A DNA stretch of 64,000 nt. It comes from Corella eumyota. Taxonomy: Eukaryota; Chordata; Ascidiacea; Phlebobranchia; Corellidae. The stretch spans positions 6,386,001-6,450,000 of the forward strand of contig OY720100.1 of assembly GCA_963082875.1 (NCBI GenBank), in the 5' to 3' direction. Positions 14,301-24,529 of the stretch are shown here, piece by piece (the first letter of the stretch is position 1; each line of letters starts with the position of its first letter). Below the pieces are notes generated by a model that saw only the letters and a program-made list of their open reading frames with translations, made no database searches and was not told the origin of the DNA. The position numbers and the translations under genes were made by a program.

Positions 14301-17300
14301 GCCAAAAATATCACGTGACCTAATTAAATCCAAAATAAAATTTCCTCAAACTTTGTTTTACTGAAATTTTTCGCAAAATGTTTTATCTTGAATGTTAGTT
14401 AGGCCAATGCGCGTCTAATAAAATACAAAATTTTAGGTTTTGAGATTTCATAACTTTTATGAATATTAATATTTTTGAAAAATATTTTGTAAACACGGTA
14501 ATTGGACCTGTGCATTTCTAATACAACAATTATTTTTCGATTTAAAAATTTTTATTTTTTTAAAAAAATTTGTATGCAATATCATTAGCCAAAAATATCA
14601 CGTGACCTAATGAAAACCAAAATAAAAATTACCTCAAACTTTTGTTTTACTGAAAATTTTCGCGAAATGTTTTATCTTGAATGTTAGTTAGGCCAATGCG
14701 CATGTAATAAAATACAAAATTTTAGGTTTTGAGATTTCATAAATTTTTAATAAAAGTTTCATAACTTTTATGAATATTAATATTTTCGAAAAATATTTTG
14801 TAAACACGGTAATTGGACCTGTGCGGTTCTAACACAACAATTATTTTTCGATTTAAAATTTTTTATTTATTTTTTTAAATTTTTATGCAACATCATTGGC
14901 CAAAAATATCACGTGACCTAATTAAAACCAAAATAAAAATTACCTCAAACTTTTGTTTTACTAAAAATTTTTGCGAAATGTTTTATCTTGAATGTTAGTT
15001 AGGCCCATGCCCGTCTAATAAAATACAAAATTTTAGGTTTTGAGATTTCATAAATTTTTAATAAAAGTTTCATAACTTTTATGAATATTAATATTTTTAA
15101 AAAATATTTTTTAAACACGGTATTTGGACCTGTGCGGTTCTAATACAACAATTATTTTTCAATTTAAAATTTTTATTTTTTTAAATTTGTATGCAATATC
15201 ATTGGCCAAAAATATCACGTGACCTAATCAAACCAAAAATAAAAATTACCTCAAACTTTTGTTTTACTGAAAATTCTCGCGAAATGTTTTATCTTGAATG
15301 TTAGTTAGGCCAATGCGTGTCTAAAAAAATACAAAATTTTAGGTTTTGAGATTTCATAAATTTTTAATAAAAGTTTCGTAACTTTTATGAATATTAATAT
15401 TTTCGAAAAATATTTTGTAAAAACGGTAATTGGACCTGTGCGGTTCTAACACAACAATTATTTTTTGATTTAAAATTTTTTATTTTTTTTTTTAAATTTT
15501 TATGCAATATCATTGGCCAAAAATATCACGTGACCTAATTAAAACTAAAATAAAAATTACCTCAAACTTTTGTTTTACTAAAAATTTTTGCGAAATGTTT
15601 TATCTTGAATGTTAGTTAGGCCCATGCGCGTCTAATAAAATACAAAATTTTAGGTTTTGAGATTTCATAAATTTTTAATAAAAGTTTCATAACTTTTATG
15701 AATATTAATATTTTTAAAAAATATTTTGTAAACACGGTATTTGCACCTGTGCGGTTCTAATACAACAATTATTTTTCAATTTAAAATTTTTATTTTTTTA
15801 AATTTGTATGCAATATCATTGGCCAAAAATATCACGTGACCTAATCAAACCAAAAATAAAAATTATCTCAAACTTTTGTTTTACTGAAAATTCTCGCGAA
15901 ATGTTTTATCTTGAATGTTAGTTAGGCCAATGCGTGTCTAATAAAATACAAAAGTTTAGGTTTTGAGATTTCATAAATTTTTAATAAAAGTTTCGTAACT
16001 TTTATGAATATTAATATTTTCGAAAAATATTTTATAAACACGGTAATTGGACCTGTGCGGTTCTAACACAACAATTATTTTTCGATTTAAAATTTTTAAT
16101 TTTTTTAAATTTGTATGCAATATCATTGGCCAAAAATATCACGTGACCTAATTAAATCCAAAATAAAATTTCCTCAAACTTTGTTTTACTGAAATTTTTC
16201 GCAAAATGTTTTATCTTGAATGTTAGTTAGGCCAATGCGCGTCTAATAAAATACAAAATTTTAGGTTTTGAGATTTCATAACTTTTATGAATATTAATAT
16301 TTTTGAAAAATATTTTGTAAACACGGTAATTGGACCTGTGCATTTCTAATACAACAATTATTTTTCGATTTAAAAATTTTTATTTTTTTAAAAAAATTTG
16401 TATGCAATATCATTAGCCAAAAATATCACGTGACCTAATGAAAACCAAAATAAAAATTACCTCAAACTTTTGTTTTACTGAAAATTTTCGCGAAATGTTT
16501 TATCTTGAATGTTAGTTAGGCCAATGCGCATGTAATAAAATACAAAATTTTAGGTTTTGAGATTTCATAAATTTTTAATAAAAGTTTCATAACTTTTATG
16601 AATATTAATATTTTCGAAAAATATTTTGTAAACACGGTAATTGGACCTGTGCGGTTCTAACACAACAATTATTTTTCGATTTAAAATTTTTTATTTATTT
16701 TTTTAAATTTTTATGCAACATCATTGGCCAAAAATATCACGTGACCTAATTAAAACCAAAATAAAAATTACCTCAAACTTTTGTTTTACTAAAAATTTTT
16801 GCGAAATGTTTTATCTTGAATGTTAGTTAGGCCCATGCCCGTCTAATAAAATACAAAATTTTAGGTTTTGAGATTTCATAAATTTTTAATAAAAGTTTCA
16901 TAACTTTTATGAATATTAATATTTTTAAAAAATATTTTTTAAACACGGTATTTGGACCTGTGCGGTTCTAATACAACAATTATTTTTCAATTTAAAATTT
17001 TTATTTTTTTAAATTTGTATGCAATATCATTGGCCAAAAATATCACGTGACCTAATCAAACCAAAAATAAAAATTACCTCAAACTTTTGTTTTACTGAAA
17101 ATTCTCGCGAAATGTTTTATCTTGAATGTTAGTTAGGCCAATGCGTGTCTAAAAAAATACAAAATTTTAGGTTTTGAGATTTCATAAATTTTTAATAAAA
17201 GTTTCGTAACTTTTATGAATATTAATATTTTCGAAAAATATTTTGTAAACACGGTAATTGGACCTGTGCGGTTCTAACACAACAATTATTTTTCGATTTA

Positions 17301-20300
17301 AAATTTTTTATTTTTTTTCAAAAAATTTGTATGCAAATATCATTGGCCAAAAATATCACGTGACCTAATTAAACCCAAAATAAAAATTACCTCACACTTT
17401 TGTTTTATTGAAAATATTTGCGAAATGTTTAATCTTGAATATTAGTTAAGCCAATGCGCGTCTAATAAAATACAAAATTTTAGGTATTGAGATTTCATAA
17501 ATTTTTAATAAAAGTTTCATAATTTTTAAGAATATTAATATTTTCGAAAAATATTTTGTAAACACGGTAATTGGACCTGTGCGGTTCTAACACAACAATT
17601 ATTTTTCGATTTAAAATTTTTTATTTTTTTTTTTTAAATTTGTATGCAATATCACTGGCCAAAAATATCACGTGACCTAATGAAAACCTAAATATAAATT
17701 ACCTTAAACTTTTGTTTTACTGAAAATTTTCGCAAAATGTTTTATTTTGAATGTTAGTTAGGCCAATACGCGTGTAATAAAATACAAAATTTTAGGTTTT
17801 GAGATTTCATAAATTTTTAATAAAAATTTCATAACTTTTATGAATATTAATATTTTCGAAAAATATTTTGTAAACACGGTAATTGGACCTGTGCGGTTCT
17901 AACACAACAATTATTTCTCGATTTAAAATTTTTTATTTTTTTTCAAAAAATTTGTATGTAAACTCATTGGTCAAAAATATCACGTGACCTAATTAAACCC
18001 AAAATAAAAATTATCTCAAACTTTTGTTCTACTCAAAATTTTTGCAAAATGTTTTATCTTAAATGTTAGTTAGGCCAATGCGCGCCTAATTAAATATAAA
18101 ATTTCATATTTTGAGATTTCATAAATTTTTAATAAAAGTTTCATAACTTTTATGAATATTAATATTTTCGAAAAATATTTTATAAACACGGTAATTGGAC
18201 CTGTGCGGTTCTAACACAACAATTATTTTTCGATTTAAAATTTTTAATTTTTTTAAATTTGTATGCAATATCATTGGCCAAAAATATCACGTGACCTAAT
18301 TAAATCCAAAATAAAATTACCTCAAACTTTGTTTTACTGAAACTTTTCGCAAAATGTTTTATCTTGAATGTTAGTTAGGCCAATGCGCGTCTAATAAAAT
18401 ACAAAATTTTAGGTTTTGAGATTTCATAACTTTTATGAATATTAATATTTTTGAAAAATATTTTGTAAACACGGTAATTGGACCTGTGCATTTCTAATAC
18501 AACAATTATTTTTCGATTTAAAAATTTTTATTTTTTTAAAAAAATTTGTATGCAATATCATTAGCCAAAAATATCACGTGACCTAATGAAAACCAAAATA
18601 AAAATTACCTCAAACTTTTGTTTTACTGAAAATTTTCGCGAAATATTTTATCTTGAATGTTAGTTAGGCCAATGCGCATGTAATAAAATACAAAATTTTA
18701 GGTTTTGAGATTTCATAAATTTTTAATAAAAGTTTCATAACTTTTATGAATATTAATATTTTCGAAAAATATTTTGTAAACACGGTAATTGGACCTGTGC
18801 GGTTCTAACACAACAATTATTTTTCGATTTAAAATTTTTTATTTTTTTTTTTAAATTTTTATGCAATATCATTGGCCAAAAATATCACGTGACCTAATTA
18901 AAACCAAAATAAAAATTACCTCAAACTTTTGTTTTACTAAAAATTTTTGCGAAATGTTTTATCTTGAATGTTAGTTAGGCCCATGCGCGTCTAATAAAAT
19001 ACAAAATTTTAGGTTTTGAGATTTCATAAATTTTTAATAAAAGTTTCATAACTTTTATGAATATTAATATTTTTAAAAAATATTTTGTAAACACGGTATT
19101 TGGACCTGTGCGGTTCTAATACAACAATTATTTTTCAATTTAAAATTTTTATTTTTTTAAATTTGTATGCAATATCATTGGCCAAAAATATCACGTGACC
19201 TAATCAAACCAAAAATAAAAATTACCTCAAACTTTTGTTTTACTGAAAATTCTCGCGAAATGTTTTATCTTGAATGTTAGTTAGGCCAATGCGTGTCTAA
19301 TAAAATACAAAATTTTAGGTTTTGAGATTTCATAAATTTTTAATAAAAGTTTCGTAACTTTTATGAATATTAATATTTTCGAAAAATATTTTGTAAACAC
19401 GGTAATTGGACCTGTGCGGTTCTAACACAACAATTATTTTTCGATTTAAAATTTTTTATTTTTTTTCAAAAAATTTGTATGCAAATATCATTGGCCAAAA
19501 ATATCACGTGACCTAATTAAACCCAAAATAAAAATTACCTCACACTTTTGTTTTACTGAAAATATTTGCGAAATGTTTAATCTTGAATATTAGTTAGGCC
19601 AATGCGCGTCTAATAAAATACAAAATTTTAGGTATTGAGATTTCATAAATTTTTAATAAAAGTTTCATAATTTTTAAGAATATTAATATTTTCGAAAAAT
19701 ATTTTGTAAACACGGTAATTGGACCTGTGCGGTTCTAACACAACAATTATTTTTTGATTTAAAATTTTAGATTTTTTTTTTTTAAATTTGTATGCAATAT
19801 CATTGGCCAAAAATATCACGTGACCTAATTAAACCCAAAATAAAAATTACCTCACACTTTTGTTTTACTGAAAAATTTTGCGAAATGTGTTATCTTAAAT
19901 GTTAGTTAGGCCCATGCGCGTCTAATAAAATACAAAATTTTAGGTTTTGAGATTTCATAAATTTTTATTAAAAGTTTCATAACTTTTATGAATATTAATA
20001 TTTTTAAAAAATATTTTGTAAACACGTTATTCGGACCTGTGCGGTTCTAATACAACAATTATTTTTCGATTTAAAATTTTTATTTTTTTAAATTTGTATG
20101 CAATATCATTGGCCAAAAATATCACGTAACCTAATTAAACTCAAAATAAAAATTACCTCAAACTTTTGTTTTACTGAAAATTTTCGCGAAATGTTTTATC
20201 TTGAATGTTAGTTAGGCCAATGCGCGTCTAATAAAATACAAAATTTTAGGTCTTAAGATTTCATAAATTTTTAATAAAAGTTTTATAACTTTTATGAATA

Positions 20301-21072
20301 TTAATATTTTCGAAAAATATTTTGTAAACACGGTAATTGGACCTGTGCGGATCTAACACAACAATTATTTTTCGATTTGAAATTTTTTATTTTTTTTTTA
20401 AATTTGTATACAGTATCATTGGCCAAAAATATTACGTGACCTAATTAAACCCAAAATAAAAATTACCTCAAACTTTTGTTTTACTGAAAATTTCCGCGAA
20501 ATGTTTTATCTTGAATGTTAGTTAGGTCAATGCGCATGTAATAAAATACAAAATTTTAGGTTTTGAGATTTCATAAATTTTTAATAAAAGTTTCATAATT
20601 TTATGAATATTATTAATATTTTCGAAAAATATTTTGTAAACACGGTAATTGGACCTGTGCGGTTCTAACACAACAATTATTTTTCGATTTAAAATTTTTT
20701 ATTTTTTTTCAAAAAATTTGTATGCAATATCATTGGCCAAAAATATCACGTGACCTAATTAAACCCAAAATAAAAATTACCTCACACTTTTGTTTTACTG
20801 AAAATATTCGTGAAATGTTTAATCTTGAATGTTAGTTAGGCTAATGCGCGTCTAATTAAACATAAAATTTTAAGTTTTAAGATTTTGTCAATTTTTAATA
20901 AAAGTGTCATAACTTTTATGAATATTAATATTTTCGAAAAATATTTTGTAAACATTATATTAAGACCCGTGCGGTTCTAACAGAACTATTATTTTTTGAT
21001 TTAAAAGTTTTTTTTTTAATTTGTATGCAATATTATTGGCCAAAAATATAACGTGGCCTAATTAAACCCAAG
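11331..21072. repeat. Diverged right flank of the satellite with displaced duplications
   Basis: Monomers here differ from one another more than those to the left. Two displaced duplications stand out. First, about 13600-15428 is repeated at about 15429-17257 (offset 1829 bp, six monomers), sharing rare variants such as ATTAAAACTAAAAT and TGTGCATTTCTAATAC. Second, about 12630-13960 recurs at about 17815-19150 (offset about 5187 bp), sharing GTATGTAAACTCATTGGTC. Four short monomers (near 13231, 14446, 16270 and 18420) lack about 22 bp between two TTTCATAA copies. Variation rises to the right edge, the usual pattern at an array border. Confidence 0.8.
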
Positions 21073-21182
21073 AAATTTTCGAAAACAATTAAAAAAACAA
21101 AAATAAGAGCATTTTTTTATTTCACGTACATTGAATCGTTCGCGTGACCTTTTGACTTATCAAAACTGTATACTTAGCTCGA

Positions 21183-21215
21183 CCAATGATCATACAAGGG
21201 TTGTATGATCATTGG
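21183..21215. repeat. Perfect 15-bp inverted repeat, 3-nt loop
   Basis: CCAATGATCATACAA at 21183-21197 is followed by GGG and then its exact reverse complement at 21201-21215. Flanking CTCGACC/GCTCGACC words make a longer local direct repeat. The structure lies about 110 bp past the end of the satellite. It could be a remnant of a short inverted-repeat element or a template-switch product. Confidence 0.8.
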
Positions 21216-21439
21216 CTCGACCAAAAAAAATTTTTGTCGCAAAACTTAAAATTTTATAGTTAATTAGAATTGTAATGACGTTACTAAGATTCAAGATAAA
21301 GAAAATTTTTCAAAAAGTCAAAAGAACGAAAATTTGAGCACTTTTTTCTTTGCGTAATCATAACATAAATTTTTTTTATATTACATGTCGTGACTATAGC
21401 TATGCGTGAAAAAAAAAATGAAAAAATTTTTTTTTTCAA

Positions 21440-21512
21440 TGGTGAAGCTGGGTTTCGAACCTTAGACTTTGCTACTTACAACGTATGGCATTACGCGTTG
21501 AGCTACCGAACT
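21440..21512 (-). other. Degenerate tRNA-like sequence (Thr-UGU-like)
   Basis: On the minus strand an A-box-like TAGCTCAACGCG is followed by a seven-base loop GTTGTAA, with TGT in the anticodon place, and a B-box GGTTCGAAACC. The anticodon stem keeps three of five pairs; the T stem and acceptor stem do not pair. An A-run follows the 3' end. This is a worn tRNA or the head of an old tRNA-derived SINE rather than a working tRNA gene. Confidence 0.4.
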
Positions 21513-22265
21513 CGATTTATAAGCGTTACTTATTTATATACATATGTTTGCAAGAGATTTTCGATAATAAAAAAATATTATGATCAATTTTATTAAACAA
21601 AAATGATTTTATAAAGTTGAACAACCAATGTTGTTATGTGTTGTAATGATCAATACTGCCTGTAAAACAAAAAATATATTTAATAAAATATTACATAACG
21701 TAATTTGAAAACTTAAATTACACGCGATATATGAATATAAACTGTATACGTAATATAAAAATGATGTAATTTTTGTTCTGTTTAATATTTTTTGAATTTT
21801 TTTTCATCTTAGGTGTTCTTTTGAGTGTTTTAACATAAATATAATCTCAAGTTAAAGTAACGACATCCAACTATTTTGAAGTACTTTAAAAATAAAATTT
21901 TACTATGATTGTTTAAGCCAAACACATTTTAAAAGTTAAAGCAAACGAGCCTAAAACCTAAAAGTAATCAACAAATTAAATTTATTTAAACTTGATAAAC
22001 GCAGAAATAAAGTTTTGTGATCGTCAGTAGAGATATAAGGGGATGCGTAGGAATTTCATTCAAGTAATAAAACCACAAAAAGACTAAGCTCAAACTATAC
22101 CAGATTAAGGTTTTCTTTGAAATAATACTCATGACGTAAAGGGACCTTTTACAGAACAAAACCTGCTAGATAATTAAATAATATACTGATTGTGATAGTT
22201 AGACAAATAGATGTATAAAGAACAAATACCATAACGGAATAAAATCTGATTATCAATAATAATTT

Positions 22266-22870
22266 GAAAAGATTAAGATCGTAATCGACAGAACAAAATC
22301 ACAACCGACGGAATAAGATAAGAATTGACGGAATAAGATCGCAACTAAGGGAATAAGATCATAATCGACGGAATAAGATCACAATCGACGGAATAAGATC
22401 GCAACCGACAGAATAAGATCACAATCGACGAAATAAGATCACAATCTACGGAATAAGATCGCAACTAAGGGAATAAGATCATAATCGACGGAATAAGATT
22501 ACAATCGACGAAATAAGATTGCAACCGACAGAATAAGATCACAATCGACGGAATAAGATCACAATCGACGGAATAAGATCGCAACTAAGGGAATAAGATC
22601 ATAATCGACGGAATAAGATCGCAACTAAGGGAATAAGATCATAATCAACAGAATAAGATCACAATCGACGGAATAAGATCGCAAATAAGGGAATAAGATC
22701 ACAATCGACGGAATAAGATCGCAACTAAGGGAATAAGATCACAATCGACGGAATAAGATCGCAACCGATAGAATAAGATCACAATCGACGGAATAAGATC
22801 ACAATCGACGGAATAAGATCACGACTGACGGAATAAGATCACAACCGACGGAATAAGGTCATAACCGACG
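22266..22870. repeat. 20-bp minisatellite, left arm of inverted pair
   Basis: About 30 tandem copies of a 20-bp unit with consensus GAATAAGATCACAATCGACG run from about 22266 to 22870. Variants such as GCAACTAAGG and GCAACCGACA recur in small higher-order groups. Each unit carries a GATC. The outermost unit, AAAATCACAACCGACGG near 22295, has AAAATC in place of AAGATC, and the same variant lies at the outer end of the right arm. Confidence 0.93.
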
Positions 22871-23035
22871 ATTAATACTACTTTTAAAATTAAAGGGCGT
22901 TTTCCAGAAGAGGGTTTGGGTAAGGGGTTAATAAAAATTGTCTTATTAAGTATTTGGTTTTTAGTTAACAGACAGTAATCCTATATAAACAGCCAATGCG
23001 ATTTTCGCGTTTTTTTATATTTTTTTAAATTGTAA
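22871..23035. other. Non-repetitive centre between inverted minisatellites
   Basis: About 165 bp separate the two inverted arms. It contains AAAGGGCGTTTTCCAGAAG, GGGTTTGGGTAAGGGG and a T-rich end, with no open frame and no recognised motif. If the arms fold, this is the loop. Confidence 0.7.
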
Positions 23036-23440
23036 TCTTATTTCTTCGATTGAGATTTTATTCCATCGCTTATGATCTTATTCCGTCGGTTGTGATCTTA
23101 TTCCGTCGGTTGTGATCTTATTCCGTCGGTTGTGATCTTATTCCGTCGATTGTGATCTTATTCCGTCGATTGTGATCTTATTCTCTTAGTTGCGATCTTA
23201 TTCCGTCAATTGTGATCTTATTCCCTTAGTTGCGATCTTATTCCGTCGATTGTGATCTTATTCTCTTAGTTGCGATCTTATTCCGTCAATTGTGATCTTA
23301 TTCCCTTAGTTGCGATCTTATTCCGTCGATTGTGATCTTATTCCGTCGATTGTGATCTTATTCTGTCGGTTGCGATGTTATTCCGTCGATTGTGATCTTA
23401 ATCCGTCGGTTTAGATCTTATTCCGTCGGTTGTGATTTTA
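23036..23440. repeat. 20-bp minisatellite, right arm (inverted)
   Basis: About 20 copies of TGTGATCTTATTCCGTCGAT, the reverse complement of the left-arm unit, fill 23036-23440. The arm ends match across the centre: the innermost parts share a CCGTCGGTTGTGATCTT block, and the outermost unit (near 23415-23439) carries the same AAAATC-type variant as the left arm. The two arms are therefore inverted copies of one array, not independent arrays. Confidence 0.93.
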
Positions 23441-24529
23441 CGGCCAACTTGAGATAAGTCTGATAGGGGAATCTTATAGCAGTTTTTATTTAAATAAGTT
23501 AAATATTATTTTCACTATGAATGCAGTTACTACTGTGATGCTATTCTGTCAAAGTTTTTATTTATTTGAGTTGATATAAATACGTTAGTTTTTCAATTTT
23601 TAAGTGATACTATTCTTGTAATGATTTTGTTACTGGCTTTATCTAATTACTGTAAATGAAATTTTATTCCTAAAATATCTAAATCCGTTTATGATCTTAT
23701 TGATGGCATCCAGATATAACAATATTAAAGATATAACAAGACACTTTGGCACGAAGAAATACTTTTGTAAACAGTTAATATTAATAACATGTTAAAACTA
23801 TGAATTTAACTTCGGTTGCACTTGATGAACTTCTTTTGTTAACCTTCCAACTATTTACGTGAAAGCGAGAAAAACCTAATCAAAAAAAAAGAAATTACAA
23901 TTTTCTTCAAGACGCTTCGGGGAACTCCCCGATTTCTGTTTTTATTTATCACGCTCGGATGGTTTTAGATGTAAATTGCTTTATCCTCGATTATATAATA
24001 TTTCATGTTAATTAATATTTTACATTTTTTAATATAAATTGAATCACAATTTATGTAACAAATTTTTGTTCTTAATAAATTATTATTTTTTTGTCTTAAT
24101 CAAAAATTTTAAATACAGTTAAATATTTCAAGTTTTCTTAAAAATTTACAAAAATTATCATTAGTTAACCAACTTTGATATATTGTTATTACTACATAAA
24201 TATTTATTTTTTGGGATGTATTTACTTAGATTCCCATACTAAATCAAATACTTTAAAGCTCTTAAACTTGATACAATATCTAACACATCAAACAATCATT
24301 TAAATTTCTTAAATTTAGAAATAAATATCTATTTAATTTTTAACTTTTTTAGTTTTTAAAAAAATGCTAAATTATGTATTTAACTGAATGTTAAAAATTT
24401 AGTTAACTTTAAGATAACAAAAAAATAGTTTTTAAAACTTAAATATGTTTTGAATCATTTTTTTTAATTTAACTGTAAAACAATTTTTTAATTTAATTAT
24501 TTTTTTATTTTAATTTACTATTAAACCCT
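23441..24529. other. Gene-free AT-rich stretch
   Basis: No gene, RNA or repeat family recognised. One short G/C hairpin, TCGGGGAACTCCCCGA near 23917, is the only GC-rich island. The rest is A/T-rich with simple T-runs. Confidence 0.6.

Larger units (their letters stand above)
1..21072. repeat. 311-bp AT-rich tandem satellite array
   Basis: A head-to-tail array of about 68 monomers of roughly 311 bp runs from the left edge (so it is truncated) to about 21072. Using the anchor GTATGCAATAT as monomer start, the first starts are 1, 312, 623, 934, 1245, 1556 and 1867. Each monomer holds, in order, the anchor, an E-box TATCACGTGACCTAAT, the block TTAGTTAGGCCAATGCGCG, the palindrome-rich TATTAATATTTTCGAAAAAT, a GGTAATTGGACC block and an A/T homopolymer stretch. 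Monomers in the left 11 kb are nearly identical; those to the right diverge and the last one breaks up at about 21060. The 61-residue open frames seen in some monomers recur only because the DNA recurs; there is no sign of coding. High AT, length and higher-order structure fit a centromeric or heterochromatic satellite; that role is inferred. Confidence 0.97.
21073..22265. other. Gene-free AT-rich transition, satellite to minisatellite
   Basis: No coding potential was found. The stretch holds a perfect short hairpin (21183-21215), a worn tRNA-like sequence on the minus strand (about 21440-21512) and otherwise unique AT-rich DNA. The 68-codon plus-strand open frame at 21390-21596 runs straight through the tRNA-like segment and resembles nothing I recognise. 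Confidence 0.6.

Noticed and set aside
21440-21512. Working tRNA-Thr gene
   Set aside because: A- and B-boxes are present but acceptor and T stems do not pair and the anticodon stem is broken.
22266-23440. CRISPR-like reading of regularly spaced short repeats
   Set aside because: Units are back-to-back 20-mers with no unique spacers, in an animal genome; this is a minisatellite.
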